Assembly (NCBI GenBank): GCA_964035545.1
Contig: OZ037768.1
Coordinates: forward strand, 7,431,241-7,495,240
Direction of reading: 5' to 3'
Source: Bugula neritina
Lineage: Eukaryota; Bryozoa; Gymnolaemata; Cheilostomatida; Bugulidae
Length of the DNA stretch: 64,000 nucleotides
The notes under the pieces were generated by a model, which searched no databases, had not been told where the DNA came from, and saw only the letters and a list, made by a program, of their open reading frames with translations. Positions 35,952-46,877 of the stretch are shown here, piece after piece. Positions within the stretch are counted from its first letter, which is position 1. Every line of letters begins with the position of its first letter. The position numbers were made by a program, and so were the translations under genes.

Positions 35952-38900
35952 TTAATCTTTCCAGCTTACAGATCCACCCTTTAGTAGGTACTCTAGTGCC
36001 TTGCTATATTCACCCATCTTCTTATATATAAGGCCAATATTGTTATAACTATTAGCAATGTTTGTTTGTGTAGCCTCAGTGCCATAGACAGCAAGATACA
36101 TCTCTAGTGACTTTGTGTGGTACTCTAGTGCCTTGCTATATTCACCAAAGTTGTAATACACACTACCAATATTATTGTAACCTGTTGCAATGTCTGCATG
36201 TGTAGCCTCAGTGCCATACACAGCCAGATACATATCTAGTGACTTTGTGAGGTACTCTAGGGCCCTGCTATATTTACCCATATTGCAATATACAAGACCA
36301 ATGTTGTTATAACTAGTAGCAATGTCTGCATGTGTAGCCTCAGTGCCATACACAGCTAGCCTCATTTCTAGTGACTTTGTGTAGTACTCTAGTGCCTTGC
36401 TGTATTCACTCATTTTCTTATATAAAAGACCAATATTGTTATAACTAGTAGCAATATCTGCATGTGTAGCCTCAGTGCCATACACAGCTAGCCTCATTTC
36501 TAGTGACTTCATGTAGTTTTCTAGTGCCTTGCGATCTTCACCCATGTCGTAATACACAAGACCAATATTGTCATAACTATTAGCAATGTCTCCATGTGTA
36601 GCCTCAGTGCCATAGACAGCCAGATGCCTCTGTAGTGACTTTGTGTGGTACTCTAGTGCCTTGCTATATTTGCCCATTTTGTAATACACAAGACCAATGT
36701 TGTTATAACTATTAGCAATACTTGGATGTGTAGCCTCAGTGCCATACACAGCCAGACACATCTCTAGTGACTTAGTATAGCACTTTAGTGCTTTGCTATA
36801 CTCGCCTATGCTGTCATGCACACGGCCAATACCATTGTAACTAGTTGCAATGCCTCTATGTGTAGCCTCAGTACCATAAACAGCCAGCTTCATTTCTAGT
36901 GACTTTGTGTAATGCTCTAGTGCTTTGCTATATTCACCCATGTTGCAATACACAAGACCAATATCATTGTAACTAGTTGCAATGTCTGCATGTGTAGCCT
37001 CAGTGCCATAAACAGCAAGCTTCATTTCTAGTGACTTTGTGTAGTACTCTAGTGCTTTGCTATATTCACCCATGTTGCAATACACAAGACCAATATCATT
37101 GTAACTAGCAGCAATACTAGCATGTGTAGCCTCAGTGCCATACACAGCTAGATACATTTCTAGTGACTTTGTGTAGTACTCTAGTGCCTGGCTGTATTCA
37201 CACATGTTGTAATGGACAAGGCCAATACTGGTGTAACTAGCAGCAATGTCTGCATGTGTAGCCTCAGTGCCATACACAGCTAGATACATTTCTAGTGATT
37301 TTGTGTAGTACTCTAGAGCCTTGCTGTATTCACCCATGTTGTAATACACATTACCCAGCTCACAATAAGCACTAGCCAGGTCCACATGATTTGTCTCCCC
37401 GTGCACTGCTCGAAACATGTCGCACGACATATTTATATACAGCAGAGACTGATCATAAAGGCACATCTCCTGATATACTCTGCCAACTCGAAGATAACAC
37501 GAAGCTACATTGGTATGAACACCTTCAGTTTCTCTACAAGCTTTTTCTACATTTAAGAGCAAAGCTTGAACACCTAGTTTGATGGAAAATTCCCCCATTT
37601 CCCCATGAAACTGTTCAAGTATTGGGGTTTCCTTAATCTTTAGAAAGTTCTTTATAGTCTTTTCTAAAGATAGTGTGTGATGTTTCAGTGCATCTTTCTT
37701 TTTTCCCATTCTGCTGTAAACTTTACCGTAAGCAGTATGTACGGCTGCTATGTCTATGTGGGTGGTCTTTCCTGTCGACTCCAGCATACTGAGAGCTGAG
37801 CTGAGAATTGACAAGGCTGTGTCATGGTCTTCCATACAGCTATGAAGAAGTGCAAGTTCTACTAATAGACCAGCCTGTTCATGTTTACTAACATCTAATC
37901 TTTCGAATGCGTGTATCACAATCTGGTAATTGCTTAATGCTGCTTGATAATTGGATCTTTTAGTTTCCAGAGCACCAACATCTCTATAGCACTGAGCAAC
38001 AGTCACATGATCAGTTGTAGGGTGCAGGCTCTCTGCCATAGACAAAGCTCTGTTATAGCAGTGAATAGACATCTCATAGTCCCCATTTTTTTCATAAATG
38101 TGCCCCAACCCTCTCAGTAATAGTGCAATGTCTGGGTGATCAACACAGTCAGTATGCAACTTTACTAACTCATTCTGGTAGTGATTTAAATACTCAATCC
38201 CTCGCTCATGTTCCCCTTTCTCTGAATGTATTAAAGCCAATGATACTACCATCTCAACATAATGACTATCAAGTTTCATGTCGCCATGACATGCTTGTAG
38301 TCTGTCAAACAATAAGATTGCAGCGTTGGCTAATTCTTCAGCCTGTACATAGTGTTTTGTGTTTTGACAGGCTTGACTGAGAACTCGGAAAGCTTGTGCC
38401 ATGATTTCAAACCAACGCAGATTTTCATCTGCAATTGCAGAGCTGGCAGACATCTTTTTCACAAATCTGTACAAGGTTTGCCTTTTATTTATACTAAACT
38501 TTGCTTTTAGAGTAGAATAAACGTCACCTAGTAGAGAAAATGCATCAGAATCGCTATGAAGTTTGTTAGCACAATCTGTGGCTAAAATCTTCCACTTCAA
38601 CTCATCAATTGAGGTTTCTCTAGATTCTTTTGTAAGCCATATAAAATATTGTATGGAAAGTTCGAAACTATGTGCAGAGTATAACAGATAAGCTGCTAAT
38701 TCTACATAACGTTTGGATGATTCTAATTCTTGCAGTCTGTAACTCTCATTCAATGGCGTTTGTGTTGAGCCAGTTTTTAAGTCTTCCTTGACTGTTTTCT
38801 TTACAATTTCTAGAAACACATCTGGCTCTTTGGCAAATATCCCTTCTCCACAGTTAGTTCTAATAGTTTTTATTGCCTGCTCATAGCAACCACAAAAATA

Positions 38901-41059
38901 CTCTATTTCTGCTTTCAGCATAAAAGATGGCTGCTGCTCACCTACATCCTTCAATAAGTGTTTTATCACATCATATTTGTCGGTTGAGTTCAGGTTAGCG
39001 AGTAAATCCAGATTTTTTGCAATGCACAGCTTCACCGGAACAATTGTGAATGCCATTAGAGTAAAAATATGGTGTGGTAAACTGTACACTTTTCTGTTGG
39101 ACCCTGTTCCGGGATACAAGGAAAACTCATCCTGTTGAGATTGTAACTGCAAACAAGCTACTGTTCTCGTATATATAGCTAGGGCTGACACTAAATTTAG
39201 TCTAAAGCATTGGCTTTCATCTAATATCCTCAAACTTTTCAGCTTTTCAGTTACTCCCCATGGAGTTGTTTCGGGATATCCTAAAAGCAGTCGGAGGTGA
39301 TCAACTAAAAGCGTTGGATACCGAAAAAGTATAGACTTTACTTTTAGTTTTGTGTTGTCTGGTGAACCAAATGACTCAAATCTGGGTAAAAAGTTGTACA
39401 TCTTTGCATCATTTTCAAGTACTTGCAACCTTTTTTGTATTAATGTCGTGCTTGATGTTTCCTCTATTAAGATCTTATGAAAATGTTCTGTTAAGGTTTT
39501 GAACAGTGTGTCACCATCTTTGTACGCCGTGACGAGGATGCAAGAAGACAGGAGATCACCAATATCTGCCGTGTTCCCAGCAGGTGACAATAAACCTTTC
39601 CTATACACATCGGCGAACTGTTCTACAGTCAAAATCAACTTCTTTGCACCATCACCTCTCCCAGTTGGAATATTTCCAGCCTTTTCTGAAATTCCATCAA
39701 TGTGAAACCCAACTGCTGCGTCATCATTGTACGTTTTATCTATCTCGGCAATATCAAAACATTTCAATGGAGATTCCTTCAGATTTCCAATCCTAAAATA
39801 GCTATCAACTGCCAGCTTAGTGAAGTAGTCACTGTGACTATCAGACTCAACAACAAAGGCATACTCCAGATCTGAGTATGGGGTGGCTGTACCACGGGCA
39901 ACTGAACCCAGAGCAACCACAGCAAATGAACAAGGAACCTCAAGACCTGACTTACTCAGAATATCAACACTTGACTGTATAATAGATTTACAGAATAGAA
40001 TAAAGTTTTCACTACACCTCTGACTGAGATGGAATACAGAATCAGAAAACAAAGACAGTTGATCCTTAGATGGTTTATTGTCAAGTTTCAGATGCTCTGT
40101 CTCAATAGAGTCAAAGTCAGTTTTACTTTCATTTCTGTAGCTTGTAAGTAGTTGTAGATGATTATTTGTCAGTTGTTGGTGTTCTTCATAGGTGAGTGGA
40201 TGCCTACCTTTGTACCAGATTTTTTCTATCTCATAGACTCTTCTTTGTCTGGTCTCTGTGAACTCTCTAGCTAGACATCTGTTGGCTAACCCATGTGCCT
40301 AAACAATAATTTAATACAGTCATAAGATAATATACTGAAATGCATTGGGCTCATTTCATAGTGTGCTATCTTAGTATCCGACCAATTTAAACTCCTTGAA
40401 TTTTCTGTTATTTATACCGCACAAAAGTTTACCGAACAAAGTTTAACAGGACTGATAAAATGATAAAATGTGATAAAATGTACTATTGTCCCTTTGACAA
40501 TTTCTTGATATTATGAGCATGTTCATTAACACAAATTTATTTATGTCAAGACATATACATATACGCACACTCGGACACATATACCAACTAAAACTTGTCA
40601 AATAGAGCTATGACATAGATACTGAGAACACTCAAATACTACATACTTGTATTGGTTTACTGTTCATCACTTGCACCTTTTAGCCTCATAATCATTACTA
40701 CACATGTCTACTGACTTATGCTCACTGCTACAGTCTATAAACTACTATGCATAAAACCTCCAGTTGATACTTTTGGTACTGGTAATAATATAATTACTCA
40801 AGATCAATACTAACATCAGCGTTGGTGCTGCCAACATGCTTTGCTATTGAAGAAACCTTAAAGTCTCAAAACAACACAACTCTGGAGGATAGAAAACATT
40901 TCATTGATCCATTCAAGCTATTGAAAAGTCAATGCATTCTACTAAAAATATTATATCATTTACCTTAAGATGGGTCACCCAATCATCGCTAAAAACCGCT
41001 TCTTTCTGGTATTTCTCTGTCAACTCATCCAACTTTAGAATATTCTGATAACTAGCCAT
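35952..41059 (-). CDS. Nucleotidyltransferase-TPR protein, 1480 aa
   Basis: Two exons: 41059-40964 (MASYQNILKLDELTEKY) and 40298-35952, joined in phase 0. After a helical N-terminus (FTETRQRRVYEIEKIWYKG), residues about 150-350 hold a polymerase-beta-type nucleotidyltransferase fold. Its motif GSVARGTATPYSDLEY (GS...R...SDxE, residues 163-178) is like GlnD/DUF294 enzymes, and a helical segment (VEQFADVYRKG) follows. From about residue 600 to the end run tetratricopeptide repeats. The last eleven or so are 44-residue units of the kinesin-light-chain type (GEYSKALEYYTKSLEM, YGTEATHADIATSYNNIG), almost identical to each other. TPRs bind proteins or peptides; the NTase may transfer a nucleotide to an unknown target. 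A signalling or sensing role is inference. A good donor (GTAAGC) overlaps the final codons at about 35963, so a spliced alternative C-terminus is possible. Confidence 0.85.
35960..37390 (-). repeat. Tandem 132-bp coding repeats (44-codon TPR units)
   Basis: About eleven consecutive units of exactly 132 bp encode the C-terminal TPRs. The marker word TAGCCTCAGTGCCATA (plus strand) recurs every 132 bases, e.g. at 36071 and 36203. Nucleotide identity between units is high, including at synonymous sites, which points to recent duplication or gene conversion. Confidence 0.9.
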
Positions 41060-42920
41060 GTTTCAAACTTCTCACTGTCTAAAGTAAAGCTTGCAAGTAT
41101 ATAATACATTTCACAATGGTAAAAAATCAAATCTTTTAGCTTGTCTTGTAACAGTCATCTCTTGCTCTCAGACTAATAAGAATTTATTTAATCCTCCCCT
41201 AAACAAACTTGTTGTATATATTCTTTAGAGCTAAGTCTTGACATCAGATTACAATCTAAAAATTTAATGTTCGGTGACATTTGAAATGATGCAGCAGTGA
41301 AGAAATTGAGAAAATCCTGTGGTTTAGATTGAAAATGTAGCAAAACAAGTTATATTCTCGCAAGAATTTTAACTAAATTTATTAAAGCAAATTTAAGCTA
41401 CAAAAATTTTTCACTTGCTGCACTTAAAGGTTTTATATCAAGTGCTTTGTGAAAAGGACATTTTCATGATGCATTACAATCTACTATATAGTCAGTTAAA
41501 ACTTGAAATATTATGATATATTGCAAGTTAGCACTAACTACTAGTAAATTCAAGTATTATGATACATTGCAAGCTGGTCATCACTACATTCATATACTGA
41601 ATTTGAGGCTGGTAGACTAGAATAAATGAAATGATACTTTATATCAAGTCTCAGCTATCTAAACCTCCATAATCAACTAATTTAGGGCTGGTGTTGCACA
41701 TACTTACATATGTTATGGTTTCTTCTGTGCTGCCACATATGATGTCTCACTGTGAGATGATGTTGTAAAAGACTGCCTGACGATGCTGCTATAAAGGTAT
41801 TCAAGCAATATATTATAAGTGATATTTTGTATGCATATGCTACTATATGATATATCACATATATAGCATTCAACTTCTCTGCAACGTTAGTTAAAGCTCA
41901 ATATTGTCTTGTATTGAATGCTTGCATGTATTCTTATATCTATTTCATATTTATCTCTTTTTTCTTTCCATACATGATTTACAGTATATTTTAACAGTAG
42001 CTTTAAATAGACAGTTATGGAGGCTATATAATGTACAAGGTATAGGACATATACCTAGTTGCTAGAGAGGATATATAACATAGCCTGCATACTTTCACAT
42101 ATGTTGACATATAAACTTTTGTACCTAGAATTTTAGCCTAATGATTATAGCATTTCACTCTTTAGCTATTCGGTACTTATCATGTTCACTATTCATACCT
42201 TTATGTAGAGCATCGGAGCTCTAGAGCTATGATGAAGAGATTCTTATGAACTGATGTGACAGCTTTAGAACTAAATCTCCTTCCTCTTATGCACTGGAGT
42301 CCGCACTGGTCAGATGGGGCTGGAGAGAAGAAGCTTCCATAAACAACACTGCCAGTTAACACAATACCCACATAACAGTGTCCATACGTAGAATTGTATA
42401 TATATATATGTTATATCTATATTCTCATAATAATATGATTATGCATAGGTATCTAGAATATAACTCCATGCATACTTTGTGCTGTTTGTGTTTTATTAGA
42501 TACTTAGCATGCATATCTAAACCCCCCCCCTCCCCCCTCCCCTGCAGTGTATAATATAACAATGTCATGCTTACTGGAATCAATCAGGTAAAGAGGTAGA
42601 GACTGGTACCACTTTAAGTATTAACTCACACATGGCACCCATAGAAGGCATATAATAAACAGTAATCAGCAGTCATACGCGTATGTATAAGTGGTTTTCA
42701 TAAAAGTGACACATGAACTAGCAACAACAAACTTACCATATATGGATATGATGAAGGGGTGAGCTGTGTGAGTTAGCAGGGCTCCGTAATGGTTATACTC
42801 AACGCTGCCTCAATGCTCAAAACTTTACACTGTAGTGTTTGTGAAATGATATCAATTTTTGTTGTTACTTGATCTGCTCTGGTTGCTTTAGAAATAACAC
42901 AAAGGAACTTTATGCACTAA
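41060..42920. other. Intergenic / 5' region of the NTase-TPR gene
   Basis: No supported gene. It contains a C/CT-rich tract at about 42522-42544 and a short diverged direct repeat around 41510-41580. The promoter of the minus-strand NTase-TPR gene should lie at its left end, but I see no clear element. Confidence 0.4.
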
Positions 42921-43367
42921 AGTTGCGTTTATACCTCTGCTGAAAAAAGTACCGAGTTTAAGTTAATAACGCTTTTCCGGGTACCCCTTTATAGTCAAAC
43001 TTAAACTCGTTGAAATCATATTGATGCGGTTGCTCACTTTCTGAAATTGAAATTTGACTCGCATAATAGCTATTTGATGCCCTTTGTAAACGTCGTGAAT
43101 TAGTGAAGCGGAAAGCATAAAAGCGATAATTGAGAAGGCGTAGGCTATATAATTATAATTGTATAAGTACGTTGTCTAATCGCCAAAGTAATAACTAAAT
43201 AACGATGTTTACAAGGAGTTATTACTCCTATTCTAAAATTGGCCGATTAAGTTATCACAGTACAAAAATTTCAACGGGTGGCTTTTACAATGCAATGCAA
43301 CTCGGAGAAATTTCAACCCGGCCAAATTTAAATTTTGACCGAAAATCGTGAAGGTATAAACGCAACT
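42921..43367. mobile_element. MITE, 447 bp, TAA target duplication (PIF/Harbinger-like)
   Basis: The ends are inverted repeats starting AGTTGCGTTTATACCT (42921-42936, inverted at 43352-43367). TAA flanks both sides (42918-42920, 43368-43370). Short further inverted matches (GTTTAAGTT/AACTTAAAC, ACCCGG words) lie inside. No coding capacity is seen. Confidence 0.8.
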
Positions 43368-44054
43368 TAAGTTGTATGGCAATGGAATTAAAACTTGAAT
43401 CAGCATAATTGTAGTCATGAGCTAAATTATTTATTCTATGTATTATATGTTGAAGTAATTTTCTTTGTTATATTTCCAATAACTTTTGTGCAGCTCAGAA
43501 AATAGAAGCTAATGAAAGCTTTCTATTATTAGCAAGCTAACAAAAAGCTGCAATGTCTTTATAAAATTCTTAACATGGGTCTTTATACAAAAAACTCCTG
43601 TTAAGAACTTCACCTATTGATGATTATTTAATGGCTTAACAAATAATTAGAAGTTATTTAAATTAAATACGGCTTCTGTTGAATAGCGAAAGAGAGACTG
43701 TTTACTCCAACCAATATTCAGTACAATATGACGTACTAGATTCTAGAATACAGCAGAACAGTTTAACATTTAATCTTCACTGAAGCTCACTCAATTGTGC
43801 TGTCAGCTACACCTCACCAAATTGACACCACCAGGACAACAAACCACGTTATAACAAGACTTGAGTATAAGAAAAAAACAATATAACTATAATTGTACCT
43901 ATGTTGGACAAAAGACACGAATACTATAAACATATTTATTTTTGTTATCTAATATGACCTGTTCTCTAGCGCATTCTGTTGTCAACTTTGTAATGATTAT
44001 TAGGTAAAGTTTATAACAAGTTTTACGCAAGTTTAAAAACTCACACAAAAACCT

Positions 44055-44592
44055 CAGAAAAGTTTAAACTTTAAAGTCACCATCCCTGTGAGAAACCCCT
44101 GATGGAAAGACGTGTTTTTATTAAAGGCCTGGCCTCACAATCGTGAGAATTACACGAATTTGAGGGAATTCAAACAAAATCATCTTAGTTGGGTGTACAC
44201 AACGATGATGATGGACGAAAAATCACAATTGACGATAAGCACCATTTGATTGGTCAATAGAATTTTTGCAACAGTAATTATTTGATTTCTACCATGTTTC
44301 TCTATTTGGCAATTTTCTGTTGTTTGTATCTCGTGCAAGACTCATTTTAGGACTATTTATTATGTGTGGCTGGTCATAACGAGAGGATAACTCACGAAAA
44401 TCGTCACACGATTTCGTGTCATTCTCAAGATTGTGAGGCCAGGCCTTAAATCAAGATAAGGATTTATTTACATGGGCTACAAGAGCAATTATGACTGAAT
44501 GCTCTTTCTGATATCACCAATGACTTTACCAGGGTTTGAAGCCATGGCTTCGTGTTTACTAAGTCAAGCGATCTAGCCCCAATACCATGGCT
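44055..44592 (-). mobile_element. tRNA-derived SINE copy A, split by a MITE
   Basis: The two halves (about 44055-44124 and 44447-44592) align with the SINE copies at 55.5 and 61.3 kb (shared words: ATCCCTGTGAGAAA, ACAAGAGCAATTATGACTG, TGTTTACTAAG). On the minus strand the head is tRNA-like, with box A and box B remnants. Removal of the inserted element restores the SINE sequence at TTAAATCAAG. Outer limits are approximate and no clear target duplication was found. Confidence 0.75.
44125..44446. mobile_element. MITE, 322 bp, nested inside a SINE
   Basis: Inverted terminal repeats begin AGGCCTGGCCTCACAATC (44125 onward, inverted at the other end to 44446) and continue imperfectly for about 40 bases (GAGAATTACACGAA versus GAGAATGACACGAA). 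TAA lies on both flanks (44122-44124, 44447-44449). It interrupts SINE copy A, so it inserted later. Confidence 0.88.
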
Positions 44593-46202
44593 GCTCCATG
44601 GTGTTTATAACGAGTCTAAAACAGAAAAAGTCCCCTTTGAGGATTTTCTTGGCAAATTTGGTATAACAAACATGTTCGTTTTCACAAGATAGTACCTATG
44701 TAAAGAACGTATAGCCTCACTCAGGAAAAGAACATGCAACTTGAAAATGTAGAAAATTGGCTAAGTTGTAAAAATGTGCCCATTGAGTTTATTTCAGAGC
44801 CACTTCAATGAGTTTAACTAATCCATTGCAGACAAAGCATTTTTAGACACAGCAGGTGTCAAACTTTTACATTCGACTGTACATTTGAGAGTAAAATGTA
44901 TCTAAAACCTTATTTGTAACAATAGCCAAAATTGTAACATATATTCAAGCTTGGATCACATCAACTATATTATTTTATAAAACTGCTACATACGTCAAGT
45001 AATTGTAATAAAAAATGCAAGGCTACTGTATATCTAAAGTCACTACTTCAGACCGAGATTGTAATTAATATATCAAAAAAAATTACATGCACCTGTGTCC
45101 ACGGCAATACATATACAATAATGACTCAGTAATACTAGCCATTTACATAATTTACAGTGTACTTTACATACACTGATAGAAGTTGATTTTTTTAAGCTCA
45201 TCACTGTACATTTTACCATTATTATTTTATTAGCAATTTAGTGTTCATTGATGATCAATGTATTATGATGTATTATGAATGTATTATTTTTGGTATTTTC
45301 ATCTTCATACCAAATATTCTTTCTTCCAATGCAAATTGTCTTTTAGGAATTAAATGTCACATTTCCGAAAATAAAATATTTATGTACACTTTATATGAAT
45401 GTGACCTTTGACTAAAATTTGATAGAACTAGTGCCATTGTATCTCAATGTGCCAGTAATGTACAGCAATGGTATAATATATGACACGAAATTTCTAGGAA
45501 AATTTTGTATAAAATTTTGATTCTTTCTTAATATTTGCTAAAGAAAAGATACTTTAATGCTTAGTAATTATTCAAATGATGATTTTATTATTATAATATA
45601 TTAAATACATTATCATAAATAAATATTGCATGCAAATTTTAAATATTTTCTTGGTATGACTACTACTTGTTTTATTTCATTATTAGTTCTGCACGCAAAT
45701 ACATGCACACATATGTATGTGTATATGGGTGCACTGCTTTTATACGATAATATTACAAGTATTTATCCAAGTTAATCAAAGTTTTCTTATGGACTTGGTG
45801 CCCTAACATCACTGAACTTGAGAAAGAAAGAAAGAGTTGATAAAAAGCCACCATACAAACTGTTGCATAAAGATTAGGTGAGCACAAAATATAGGCAACA
45901 TGCACCAAATTTTACATATATGTTACATATAAATATCATGTGCTTTCTGGTTATATTTTCTCCTTTCCTGCTTTAGTTTTGGCTTTTATATGAGCAGACA
46001 ACAAACCACAAAATAGAAGTATTGAAACATGAGTTTATTTAATTAAGAGAATATTGTGTAGCTCTATCATGTCTGGTCCGCTCTCATACAGCTCTACATT
46101 ATGCTACAAGTTATTAAATATATTTACAGTAAATAAAAAAAGGAAGACTTTGAAATTATTGAAAGGTTGATTTTACGAAACGAAATGTATAAAATAAATA
46201 AA
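44593..46202. other. Intergenic, no gene seen
   Basis: AT-rich sequence without supported coding. From 46079 it matches the flank of the duplicated element near 33652. A TTTATT at about 46033 would read AATAAA on the minus strand. Confidence 0.4.
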
Positions 46203-46431
46203 CTAAAACTACATAGGCTGTGCACCCATGCGTAAGTTGCCAAAGAGAGAATGAAACCGTTCAGTGATCAAGATCAGCCATCCAAATGTGAGTCAGGGCC
46301 GCGATACCCCAGCGAGAAAAGCACCCCAATATACAAGCAGCACACAAACACCAGCCGTGTAGGATTTCGTGTGCAATGACTGATTCATAGTCAGTCATGA
46401 AGCTAAGCTACACTACATTACTGTGCCAAAG
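46203..46431. repeat. Duplicated 229-bp element, copy 2
   Basis: Partner of 33781-34009 in the same orientation. The hairpin TGACTGA/TCAGTCA (46377-46397) is intact. The plus-strand 42-codon frame (46251-46379) differs from copy 1 by one synonymous codon, one Arg/Lys and one Pro/Arg change. The minus-strand hydrophobic frame here starts with ATG. It lies about 450 bp downstream of the stop codon of the 809-aa gene on the minus strand. Confidence 0.9.
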
Positions 46432-46877
46432 CATAGTAACATCTAGCCAGTGATGAGTACTGAATGCAAAAGAAAGTGACAGATCAAGGAGGATATCCCT
46501 ACCCCGAGAACATTTATCAGACTGCCTGTCACACCTCCCGGTCCCACCAACCCCCAGACACCAAACACATGGGTACCCAGTCTATGTAAATGCCTAAAAA
46601 CATAAATAATTCTAGTGTAAACCTAAAAGTAAAATATATAAATAATAAAGTAACAGCAACCAAAATAATTGAATATACAAAAAACATAAATAATTGTAGT
46701 ATAAACATAACATGTATTTACAGTCAAATGTATAAAAACAAAAGAAAAGTATCACCAAAAAATAAACGAAGACAATTAAAAAATTATATATAAGCATAAC
46801 ATAAAACTGTGTGAGAATGAATGAGACATGATAGAGCTTCAAACTATGTAATAACTAATAAAAAAAGTAACCACTTT

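Noticed and set aside
43233-43418. Minus-strand 61-codon frame
   Set aside because: Lies mostly inside the MITE at 42921-43367 and has no protein features.
46590-46842. Lysine- and asparagine-rich frame on the plus strand and a Tyr/Phe/Leu-rich one on the minus strand
   Set aside because: Typical chance frames in AT-rich DNA downstream of the 809-aa gene; no splice or homology support.
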